Positions 5,293 through 12,980 of a stretch of DNA of 27,958 bases are shown here, piece after piece (the first letter of the stretch is position 1; every line of letters begins with the position of its first letter). The DNA comes from DUMJ01 sp964655195. GTDB taxonomy: Bacteria > DUMJ01. The stretch spans positions 1-27,958 of the forward strand of contig CAZZLK010000116.1 of assembly GCA_964655195.1 (NCBI GenBank), given 5' to 3'. The notes under the pieces were generated by a model. The model worked only from the letters and a program-made list of their open reading frames with translations. It had not been told where the DNA came from and searched no databases. Both the position numbers and the translations under genes were made by a program.

Positions 5293-7661
5293 AGTAGTAC
5301 AGTATCTCCCTTAGGTTTAAAACCTGTTATCTTATCATAATAATCGCAAAGAGAATTTCTACTTACATATCCGAAGCCATTGATTATTGGAGGTATATTT
5401 TCTATATTTATGGGAACAGATATTACATATTTATAAAAGTCTGATTTTATCTTGTCAAATTCGATTCTTCTTTTTACAAGGTCCTTAATCTGCTTAAGTT
5501 CTGAGTAAATTCTCCATATATCCTCAGCTTCTTCATTTAATTCTATGAAGACTTCAAATTTAGGGTAATCTTCTTCTATTAATTTAAAGTCTCCGATCCC
5601 CTTTGTCTCATCGGTACTATCATATTTCAATCTATAGATTGCATTGATAAAGTCGCTGGAGATGTCGCTAGATTTTTTCTTTTGAACCTCTGTATAGTAC
5701 AGGTTAACTATATCCCAGAATTCTCTTTCTTCTATAACTTCTTTCTGAGATAGGATCTTATTGGTTATGTCTAGAAGCAGTGAATCATATATATAGGATG
5801 CGTAGGATCTTTTTTCGTCTCTCAGATATACCACAACTGTTTCTCCCTTATTACCCCAGTTTCTGTTACATCTACCAACCGCCTGAATTATCGAGTCTAA
5901 AGGAGCCATATCTCTATATACAACGTCAAAATCTATATCAACCCCCGCCTCAACAAGTTGAGTTGTTACCGCTAATCTGACCTCTCCTTTCTTTATCTTC
6001 TCGATCCGTTTTAGCCTGTCGTATGGAACTATATGAGAGGACATATAGACTATATCTTCTCCTGTTTTATCTTTTAGAAGCTTGTAGAATTCTCTTGCCG
6101 AAGTTATAGTGTTTAATACGAAGAGGTAACTTTTATTACTTTCTAGCTCTAACTCTTCTAAAAATTCATGCAGATATAATCTTTTATCTGTTTTGACCCT
6201 TATGAAAACTCTTTCCATTTGTCTGAAGTATTTCTCTGGTTCTACAAGCTGGTACATATCTTCTCTTGGTATAATTAGGGGCTGAGTAGCAGTAACAAAT
6301 ACTATGTAGATGTTGAACTTTTTAGCGAGGGTAGAGAGAAGTTCTCTTAATAGGAGCCAGTATTTAAATGGAATTGCCTGCACCTCATCTAGGATAATAA
6401 TACTTCCGGCTAATCTGTGGAATTTAAGTAAAGACTTATTTCTATTAGAGACAAGTGTGTGGAATAATTGGACAAATGTTGTAATTATAATCTCCGAATT
6501 CCACCCTTCAATGAGGAGTTTCGCTTCTTCTGGTTCAAACTCTATATTCTCTTTTTTGTAGTAGATATCAGATAGATGGTGATGCCTTATAAATATATCA
6601 CTGGTCAATGGAATCTCAATAGTTTTAAGGATATTTTCTATCTCCTGTGCATTCTGGTCTATTATGCTTAAGAAGGGAAGTGAGTATATGATACGGGGCA
6701 TATATCCTTTCTCTCTGCATATCTTATCCCTGAGTTTTAAAGCAAAGGCAAAAGAAGTAAATGTTTTGCCTAGCCCGGTAGGTAGATTTAGAGAGTATAT
6801 TTTCTGTTTTAAGTCTAAATCCATATCAATTACCTCTCTATAAGCTTTTTCCCTGAGCTCGTTTATGTAGATATTTTTGAATCCCTTACTAGCCTTATAC
6901 CTGTCAACTGCAATATGGGGAATTTCTATCTTTTTCCTTTCTATAATATTTCTGATGCCTACCTCATTTTTGTCAGCATCTATAACAAGTGAGAATATTA
7001 AATTTGTCAGCAGGTATACTTCGCTATTCCTCTCCTCCTCAAGATTCCTGAGCCTTCTTCTGATCCTTATGAGATGCTCCTTTGTATAAAAGACACACTC
7101 CCTGAGGGTCTGCTTGTTTAAATCTGTATTCAATCCATAATCCTTCAGAATCTTTATTAGTACTGAAAATTTCTCGTCATCGATGCTATCGATCTGTTTA
7201 TTCAAGAGTTCTATATCTTCTTCATCTAAGATGCACTCTGTCAGAATATCTCCTAGATCTCCATGATGCCTCTTTACAGAGAGATAGGCTATGAAGGGTA
7301 GGAACAATTTCTGCTTTTCATCTAAATCTATATGATCTTCAAATTCTTTGTATGCAACATAAAAAGAAATAACTGAAGATAAAAGTGAATGGTGGCACTC
7401 CTTCATAGCCTTTAATTCTTCCTGTTTTCTTTCGTCAGAAAAGAGATACTTCTGAAAATACCCGGTAGCTTTACCCAGGTCATGACATAGGCTACAAATC
7501 TTTACTAGCCTTTTTATCTTATCTCTGCTAAATGTATATAGATCCTCTATAGGTATTTCTTCTAAATTCTTTACAGCTAAATTAGCTACATTTATCAGAT
7601 GTAACTCCAGGGGTTTATCTGGATGAGAGTATAACTTAGAGGAAAGTGATACAGGTTCCAT
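5286..7661 (-). CDS. cas3: Cas3 helicase-nuclease
   Basis: 791 residues with a fused N-terminal HD nuclease and a DExH-type helicase. The HD domain shows H13/H21, H60-D61 (SLCHDLGKA), H90-H91, H132-H133 and D228. Helicase motifs follow: Walker A LPTGLGKT (293-301), DEVQ (425-428), VTATQP (456-461), the TTQLVEAGVDID motif (566-577) and QAVGRCNR (593-600). Cas3 is recruited by the DNA-bound Cascade complex and degrades the target strand. All key motifs look intact, so interference should work. The start overlaps cas5 by 26 nt and has AAAGGAG close to the ATG. Confidence 0.96.
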   Translation of the reverse strand: MEPVSLSSKLYSHPDKPLELHLINVANLAVKNLEEIPIEDLYTFSRDKIKRLVKICSLCHDLGKATGYFQKYLFSDERKQEELKAMKECHHSLLSSVISFYVAYKEFEDHIDLDEKQKLFLPFIAYLSVKRHHGDLGDILTECILDEEDIELLNKQIDSIDDEKFSVLIKILKDYGLNTDLNKQTLRECVFYTKEHLIRIRRRLRNLEEERNSEVYLLTNLIFSLVIDADKNEVGIRNIIERKKIEIPHIAVDRYKASKGFKNIYINELREKAYREVIDMDLDLKQKIYSLNLPTGLGKTFTSFAFALKLRDKICREKGYMPRIIYSLPFLSIIDQNAQEIENILKTIEIPLTSDIFIRHHHLSDIYYKKENIEFEPEEAKLLIEGWNSEIIITTFVQLFHTLVSNRNKSLLKFHRLAGSIIILDEVQAIPFKYWLLLRELLSTLAKKFNIYIVFVTATQPLIIPREDMYQLVEPEKYFRQMERVFIRVKTDKRLYLHEFLEELELESNKSYLFVLNTITSAREFYKLLKDKTGEDIVYMSSHIVPYDRLKRIEKIKKGEVRLAVTTQLVEAGVDIDFDVVYRDMAPLDSIIQAVGRCNRNWGNKGETVVVYLRDEKRSYASYIYDSLLLDITNKILSQKEVIEEREFWDIVNLYYTEVQKKKSSDISSDFINAIYRLKYDSTDETKGIGDFKLIEEDYPKFEVFIELNEEAEDIWRIYSELKQIKDLVKRRIEFDKIKSDFYKYVISVPINIENIPPIINGFGYVSRNSLCDYYDKITGFKPKGDTVLLW

Positions 7662-8349
7662 CTTCTCCTTTCCAGATGTTTTTTATTTTTGTATGTACCT
7701 TTTTACCCTGTGATTCATAAAGGACATCCTCGTATCTTTTTACCACTCTATTTTGATCCATATCTATGGGGATTCTCTCTTTGAAGTATCTGTATCCTTC
7801 CTCTAGTTTCAATCCTTCTGATATAAATGGGATAGGGACGATAGAAGATATCTCCACTTCTCCTTCTCCAAACCCTTCAAATTCCATATCCCCGACATAG
7901 CTGAAGTCTGCTAGTAATTCGCTCAAACCCAGAGAAATAGTGAAGAATGTTTTGTGAGATCTTATGTTTTTCAGTAATGCATTAAATATCTCTTCTTCCT
8001 TATGAGTTACGTATATTCTATAGGCGGGATCTTTTATAAATTCGGCAGGTATTTGGGTCCTTGCCTCATGAAGCCCTTTTTTTGTTGGACGCCAGAAGTT
8101 ATCTTTTGTATTTATATGGTTTAATCCAAGTCTTATCTTTTTTATAGGATTTAAGATTTGAATAGCAATATTACACTTGTCACTGGAAAAAGTGTCTAGG
8201 TAACTATTTTTGTCGCATCCTATGATTGCTCCAAGGATTCCCTTTACGGTAGGAGGGGGAGGAAAGGAGAATGTTAGCGGAGAAGATGTCGTGTAGAATT
8301 TTTTAAAGTGGGCAAGATCTCCCCAGATGTCAAATATTAGGACCTTCAT
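7636..8349 (-). CDS. cas5: Cas5 (Cas5h/Cas5b), Cascade subunit
   Basis: 237 residues. The RAMP fold start MKVLIFDIWGDLAHFKKF and the glycine-rich PTVKGILGAIIG (about 34-45) are typical of the Cas5 family in I-B loci. Cas5 caps the 5' handle of the crRNA and contacts Cas8b. Shine-Dalgarno AGGAGG lies 5 nt before ATG. It follows cas7 by 9 nt and overlaps cas3. Confidence 0.93.
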   Translation of the reverse strand: MKVLIFDIWGDLAHFKKFYTTSSPLTFSFPPPPTVKGILGAIIGCDKNSYLDTFSSDKCNIAIQILNPIKKIRLGLNHINTKDNFWRPTKKGLHEARTQIPAEFIKDPAYRIYVTHKEEEIFNALLKNIRSHKTFFTISLGLSELLADFSYVGDMEFEGFGEGEVEISSIVPIPFISEGLKLEEGYRYFKERIPIDMDQNRVVKRYEDVLYESQGKKVHTKIKNIWKGEDGTCITFL

Positions 8350-8358
8350 CTTTGCCTC

Positions 8359-9270
8359 CTAAAAAGGAAGCTCTTCTATCGTAACTCCAGTAAGTGCTTC
8401 CTGAAGAAATGTCCTTTTACCGTTAAGCGATAACTGAACCCTGTCGTCTATCTTGTATCTTACTTTGATGATGCTTTCTTTATTGTTATTCAAGGCTTTC
8501 GCTAGTTCTGTTATATCGATTACCCCATCAGTTATATCTCTTATCTCTTCGTCGTTTTTATCAGATATGAATCTTATCCTTTTATCAAGCTCTCCTATAT
8601 GGTAGTTCTCTTCTTTATGAATCACCTGTAGAAGCAATCGGGGCATCTGACCAACCTTAGATGTAGATATAAGGTTCTTAGTTCCATTCCACATAGCTTC
8701 TAATAGCAGATCTATATCGTCTTCTTTTAGTGGGATGTTCTGAACCTTTGCTGCATTTTCGTTTACAATACCGTAAAAGACTATAAGAGAATACGGAAGT
8801 ATATACTTTTCGGTAAATGTCCCCTGTCTTCTATCCTGAGCAGAAGGCATTACAGTGGTACCCTTTATATAGGTCAGATCTACTCGATGGAGCGAATATC
8901 CATATTTAAACTGTACTGGTCCTGTTAGTGTCATTGTCTTACCCTTTACCGCAGTTGTAGCTCCAAATAGTCTTACATCTATGCATTTTTCTATAAGTTC
9001 TTCGTTATCTTTAAACTCGTCAAGTCTTTTTTCTTTTGTCCTTAGATTACCATCTTCCTCTCTTATCTCTCTTATAAAGACCTCTATCCCTTTATAGTCG
9101 AAAAGGTAATCCCTAACCGTCCTCTTTAGCCTTACATCAGTAACGATATTTATCCCTGTCTCCTCATCTATACGCGGTTTATTCTCATCCAGAGGATCGC
9201 CATTGGGATTAGTATTTGTGGCATCATAGAGGAATAAAATTTCTGAACGGTTTTTAACTATTTCACTCAT
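8359..9270 (-). CDS. cas7: Cas7 (Csh2-type), Cascade backbone
   Basis: 303 residues. The opening segment with LFLYDATNTNPNGDP and the following DVRLKRTVRDYL match the Csh2/Cas7 family of subtype I-B, and the TLTGPVQFKYGYSLHRVD region (about 113-130) is also characteristic. Cas7 subunits polymerise along the crRNA spacer. Strong Shine-Dalgarno GGAGGAGGT is embedded in the last codons of cas8b, 2 nt downstream of which the region leads to this ATG, so expression is coupled. Confidence 0.95.
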   Translation of the reverse strand: MSEIVKNRSEILFLYDATNTNPNGDPLDENKPRIDEETGINIVTDVRLKRTVRDYLFDYKGIEVFIREIREEDGNLRTKEKRLDEFKDNEELIEKCIDVRLFGATTAVKGKTMTLTGPVQFKYGYSLHRVDLTYIKGTTVMPSAQDRRQGTFTEKYILPYSLIVFYGIVNENAAKVQNIPLKEDDIDLLLEAMWNGTKNLISTSKVGQMPRLLLQVIHKEENYHIGELDKRIRFISDKNDEEIRDITDGVIDITELAKALNNNKESIIKVRYKIDDRVQLSLNGKRTFLQEALTGVTIEELPF

Positions 9271-9272
9271 TT

Positions 9273-9701
9273 TTATACCTCCTCCAATTCAATTTCTTTT
9301 CTCACTAACTCCTTGTCTGGATAGATTATATCGGCAACTTCCTGGACAAGATTCATTCCACAGGCAAAATAGAAATTCATCTCGTCTACACCCATTCCCC
9401 AGCTATCTCCAGCAAGTAATAGATAATGAGATGCTTCCTCTGCTAAAATCCTCTTCCCTTTATCAAAGGCATCGTACTCTTCAAGTTTGTTCTGAATCTT
9501 GGGTAAGAGCCCTATAAAGTCTTTTTTGTCCATCTTTAGACTCTTGAGCTCTTTCATAAATGGCTTTGAGCCTCTTTCCTTGAACTGTTTTCTAAGTAAT
9601 AGTTCTGTAAGAGCACCAAGAAGGAATAGTCCTTTTTTAGCTGGAGCCTCAAAAGTGGGTTCATATTTTTTAAATAAGTCATCAAACAATCTAGTCTCCA
9701 T
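9273..9701 (-). CDS. cas11b: Predicted Cas11b small subunit from an internal start inside cas8b
   Basis: Within cas8b, codon 453 (ATG, 9701-9699) is preceded by GGAGGTGA with a 6-nt spacer, a near-perfect ribosome site in coding sequence. The same frame to the cas8b stop gives a 142-residue, mostly helical protein starting METRLFDDLFKKYEP, the size expected of a Cas11 small subunit. Independent translation of the small subunit from within the large-subunit gene is established for several type I-B, I-C and I-D systems. No separate cas11 gene is present in the operon, which fits. The start is inferred from sequence only. Confidence 0.72.
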   Translation of the reverse strand: METRLFDDLFKKYEPTFEAPAKKGLFLLGALTELLLRKQFKERGSKPFMKELKSLKMDKKDFIGLLPKIQNKLEEYDAFDKGKRILAEEASHYLLLAGDSWGMGVDEMNFYFACGMNLVQEVADIIYPDKELVRKEIELEEV

Positions 9702-11057
9702 ATCTTTCACCTCCATATCTAGCAGATTTAGCCTTTCTAAGAATATGACAACCATAAAGGCTTCCTTTATACATACTGTCAGGGATTCGTCCTTTATAAA
9801 TCTGTCTCTTATCCTTCTCATCAAAAAGTCCATTATAAAGCTTCTATCTATACTCTTGTTCTTGAAAATAGAATCCACAACCTCCAGAAAATATTTATCA
9901 AGGTCATAGGAACCCTTATTAGGATCAGATTTTGAAAAGAAATTTCTAATAGTCCTGAACGTGAAATTCTCATCAAATAGTCTGTCTACATATCCCTTAG
10001 CTAGAAAGATACTCTTTAGTCGTGATGGGAATACATCTTCGATAAGTAAGAGTATCTTTTCTGCAGATTGCTGTTCCTTTATAAAGAGGAAGTTAAGGGT
10101 TAATAAGTCCTGAGTTTCTGACAGGTAATCTAGTATCTCCTCTTCATCAGCTAGATAAGCCTTTTTAACCTCTTTTTTAAGGGAGATTATTTTTGAGGAA
10201 TCAGAGAATATATCGACTATATCCTTTATGTAATCCTTTCCTAGGATAAACTTTGGTATGAGCTGGTAAGGAATTCCGGCAAAGCTGAATCTGAGATTCT
10301 CTCTTATAAACCTTTTACCCTCTTCCATTGCCCTTTTACAGTCCAGGCATACTGGAAAGTTTCTCCACGCCAGATCCTTGTCAAATCCTCCAACTATAAA
10401 ACCAGGCTTATCTAGAGTATAGAATGCATATACCCCAGCATTACCTATAACGATATCCTTCTCCTCTTTACATATAGAGCATACCTCTTTTTCAGAGAAG
10501 ATCTCCAGTTCCTTTCTTTCAACATTTTTTATAAGCGATCTCTTAAATACCTCCAAATCTCCAGGATAATAATCTTCCCCCTCTTCTTCTATCTTTATAG
10601 TTATAAATATAGATTCTTTTTTGGATATATCTTGGCGAATTTCTTTAATCTTTTGCATAATATACTCTTTATTTTCCTCTAGTTCCTCCTGAATCCTCTC
10701 CAGGAACATACGGTCTTCTTCACTGAGATATATATTCTTATCCTTAAGGGTTTTACTAAACCAGCCCAGTATTTTCATTGGAAATGTCTTCTCGGGTTCT
10801 GTAAGCTTAGCGGTAGGAGAAAAGTCAGGCCCATTAGCTGAACCACTCCGGTAAAGGTATTTCATTATAAAATCTCTTTTATACTCTTCTACCTCAACAT
10901 CTGAGAAGTAAAGATTATTGTCCTCTTTCTTAAATATAATGGCAATTACATTATTGTATCTGCCATTGGAGTTTGGATCCTCTATAAGACTCTCTAGGAG
11001 ATTCTTATTTTCTCTCTGTATGACCAACTCCCCAAGTTCTTTTACCGCTTCAAGCAT
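9273..11057 (-). CDS. cas8b: Cas8b (Csh1/TM1802 type), Cascade large subunit
   Basis: 594 residues from the ATG at 11057. The frame is open to an ATG at 11129, but that would overlap cas6 by 80 nt and lacks a ribosome site. The 11057 ATG has an excellent GGAGAGGAGGGG upstream, overlaps cas6 by 8 nt and gives the usual MLEAVKELGE start. A treble-clef-like zinc site is seen at C193, C196, C237 and C240. Cas8b recognises the PAM and recruits Cas3. Sequence is poorly conserved outside these features, as is normal for Cas8b. The helical C-terminal 142 residues can be produced separately from an internal start (9701). Confidence 0.93.
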   Translation of the reverse strand: MLEAVKELGELVIQRENKNLLESLIEDPNSNGRYNNVIAIIFKKEDNNLYFSDVEVEEYKRDFIMKYLYRSGSANGPDFSPTAKLTEPEKTFPMKILGWFSKTLKDKNIYLSEEDRMFLERIQEELEENKEYIMQKIKEIRQDISKKESIFITIKIEEEGEDYYPGDLEVFKRSLIKNVERKELEIFSEKEVCSICKEEKDIVIGNAGVYAFYTLDKPGFIVGGFDKDLAWRNFPVCLDCKRAMEEGKRFIRENLRFSFAGIPYQLIPKFILGKDYIKDIVDIFSDSSKIISLKKEVKKAYLADEEEILDYLSETQDLLTLNFLFIKEQQSAEKILLLIEDVFPSRLKSIFLAKGYVDRLFDENFTFRTIRNFFSKSDPNKGSYDLDKYFLEVVDSIFKNKSIDRSFIMDFLMRRIRDRFIKDESLTVCIKEAFMVVIFLERLNLLDMEVKDMETRLFDDLFKKYEPTFEAPAKKGLFLLGALTELLLRKQFKERGSKPFMKELKSLKMDKKDFIGLLPKIQNKLEEYDAFDKGKRILAEEASHYLLLAGDSWGMGVDEMNFYFACGMNLVQEVADIIYPDKELVRKEIELEEV

Positions 11058-11823
11058 CCTTTTCCCCTCCTCTCCAAATTTCCCACATTCCAAAACCCTC
11101 TGAATTTTTGCACCCCAACCCTGCCTCATAGGTGACTGCTATAAGCTCTGGACTTCCGGTGAGTTCATATATACCGGTCCATCCCTCTATGGGATTATTC
11201 TTGAAGAATATTACTGAGTGATTCTTCTCCACCGAGAACCTGTAGGGCTTTATTGAGAGACTGAGACCATCTGGCTCTTTTTCGTATACTATTCTGTATT
11301 TCTTCTTCGCGTTTTCTTCTATCAATTTTTGAAATCCTTCCTCGTACGGTTTATAGTAGTGGAAGACTTTTTCATTATCGTCCTTTTTGAATGTACTGTA
11401 GACGGTAACTGGTGAAAGGGCTTTTATCAGTAGTCTCTCTTTAACTCTTGGTGGAGTCATCACCTCTAACTGTGATAGATAAATCTTCTGGCCACAGAGA
11501 ATAAATTCCCTCCTCTTGAAAGACATCTCACCCAGATCAGCGGTTATTGTTTCTACTGGCGAAGAGAAGTAGAAAGAGATCTTCCTGTCAAATATGAGTT
11601 TAGCGTCTTTTCCTGTTTTTATAAGTTTACCCATTTCCAAGATCCTGGAGAATGTAAAGAGTTTAAATCGTCTCTTGCCAACAAGAAATCCACCATCGTG
11701 TAATCTGTCCGCCAGTTCGTTGGAGAAAGTCCTATATATCAACCCGTGGATATGGTAGTTGTAATGTGCCGGTAAAACTATTTTATCTTTCTCTAATGCC
11801 TCATAAGTTAATTTAATCCTCAT
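11050..11823 (-). CDS. cas6: Cas6, crRNA-processing endoribonuclease
   Basis: 257 residues from ATG at 11823, chosen because the purine-rich GAAGGGTG lies upstream at workable distance; the frame also opens at a GTG (11835), which abuts the same purine run too closely. RAMP fold; the segment LPAHYNYHIHGLIY (17-30) holds the likely catalytic His, and the C-terminal glycine-rich loop GLGCKNSEGFGMWEI is diagnostic of Cas6. It cuts the repeat RNA to leave the 8-nt AUUGAAAC handle. First structural cas gene, 53 nt after the WYL regulator gene and overlapping cas8b by 8 nt. Confidence 0.94.
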   Translation of the reverse strand: MRIKLTYEALEKDKIVLPAHYNYHIHGLIYRTFSNELADRLHDGGFLVGKRRFKLFTFSRILEMGKLIKTGKDAKLIFDRKISFYFSSPVETITADLGEMSFKRREFILCGQKIYLSQLEVMTPPRVKERLLIKALSPVTVYSTFKKDDNEKVFHYYKPYEEGFQKLIEENAKKKYRIVYEKEPDGLSLSIKPYRFSVEKNHSVIFFKNNPIEGWTGIYELTGSPELIAVTYEAGLGCKNSEGFGMWEIWRGGEKDA

Positions 11824-11876
11824 AGCTACATTCACCCTTCTTTCCAGTCCAATTAAAAGTATAGTACCCTATGGGG

Positions 11877-12899
11877 TCATATGATGTCCCTGATATTATA
11901 AAGCTCATTCAGTTTTTTAATCTCTTCTTCCACTTCCTTCTTCAAAGATTCTGGCTCCAGGACTTTACAGTGCGAACCATAGCTCATAACCCATCTCTTT
12001 ATCTCTTCTGTATTCCCTTCTATGGTAAGTATGACCTCTCCGTTTTCTAGCTCTTCTATCTCCTGACTTTCATGCCATATCCTCTCTTTTATCCACCTTG
12101 ACTGATATGAGTCAAACCAGATTTTTATCCTTTGGGTATCACCCTTATAGATTCTGAACGCCTTATTTAGATAATCCTTAAGGTTGAAATCCTTCTGGAT
12201 CTCAAATCTCTCGCCAAGTATTTTTATGTCGACGATCCTATCGAGAGCAAAATCCCTGATCTCTCCCCTTAAGTGGCAGTATCCACAGAAATACCATACT
12301 CCTTGAAAGTTGTATATATGGTAAGGGTCAACCTTCCTCTCTCTTGTCTCGTTGGAACTCAGAGAATGGTATTTGATAATAACCCTTCTTTTTTCTCTTA
12401 TCGCGTTAAATATCTTGTCAAAGGTATTGCTTATATCAGTCCTGAGTTTTATATAAGATATATTTACCGAAAGAGCCATCTCTAACTCTTTTGGATTTAT
12501 AGAGACCTTATCCGATAACAGAAACTCTATCTTTTTTTCTAGTGATGATAGACTCTTTTCTAAGGGAGTACCCTTAAACTGTTGAAGCAGATTGGTGGCT
12601 ATCAGAAGAGATATGATTTCTCCTCCGCTTAGAGGAGGGAAGGGGAATTCACATTTCTCTTTTAAACAGTAGCCTCCTCTTCTCCTATCGTACTCTATCG
12701 GAAGGCCGAGGTCATATTTTAGTGTAGCCAGATCTCTCTTTATGGTCCGCTTTGATACATTACCTATCTCGAATGATATCTCATAAGCTAATCTATCCAG
12801 ACTGGGGTAAGAAAGGTCTCTGATCTTCTGGAAGATCTTAAATATCCTTCTCAGGATCGCCTTATTATAACCTCTACCAAGGTTCTCTCCTTTACCCAA
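11877..12899 (-). CDS. WYL-domain transcriptional regulator of the cas operon
   Basis: 340 residues. N-terminal helix-turn-helix of the DeoR/HTH_11 type (about 12-75), then a WYL domain (about 160-235) with the variant core VWYFCGYC, and a C-terminal WCX segment (WVMSYGSHCKVLEPESL). WYL proteins sense nucleic-acid-like ligands and often control defence operons. It heads the cas operon on the same strand. The start is TTG, with AGGAGAG immediately upstream; no in-frame ATG is close by. A 17-bp palindrome at its own promoter (12923-12939) suggests autoregulation together with cas genes. Confidence 0.88.
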   Translation of the reverse strand: MGKGENLGRGYNKAILRRIFKIFQKIRDLSYPSLDRLAYEISFEIGNVSKRTIKRDLATLKYDLGLPIEYDRRRGGYCLKEKCEFPFPPLSGGEIISLLIATNLLQQFKGTPLEKSLSSLEKKIEFLLSDKVSINPKELEMALSVNISYIKLRTDISNTFDKIFNAIREKRRVIIKYHSLSSNETRERKVDPYHIYNFQGVWYFCGYCHLRGEIRDFALDRIVDIKILGERFEIQKDFNLKDYLNKAFRIYKGDTQRIKIWFDSYQSRWIKERIWHESQEIEELENGEVILTIEGNTEEIKRWVMSYGSHCKVLEPESLKKEVEEEIKKLNELYNIRDII

Positions 12900-12922
12900 C
12901 TCTCTCCTCTGTCTAGTAGTTA

Positions 12923-12942
12923 AATCTCTAATAGAGATTATA
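12923..12942 (-). promoter_or_regulatory. Promoter and palindromic operator of the WYL-cas operon
   Basis: On the minus strand, TGATATAAT forms an extended -10 (TATAAT at 12942-12937). Overlapping its end is the perfect palindrome AATCTCTA-n-TAGAGATT (12923-12939), which would cover the start site. The leader before the TTG start is about 30 nt. No convincing -35 is seen. The palindrome is the best candidate for the WYL protein's binding site. Confidence 0.65.
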
Positions 12943-12980
12943 TCATATAATGAGAAATTCCAGCCTATCAGTTTAATACT

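Noticed and set aside
7806..7815. 10-bp match to the CRISPR repeat start (GTTTCAATCC) inside cas5
   Set aside because: Similarity stops after 10 bp, there is no second copy or spacer, and the bases encode conserved Cas5 frame; chance match.
11058..11129. Upstream ATG of cas8b giving a 618-residue protein
   Set aside because: 80-nt overlap with cas6 and no ribosome site; the ATG at 11057 has an excellent one and the family's usual start.
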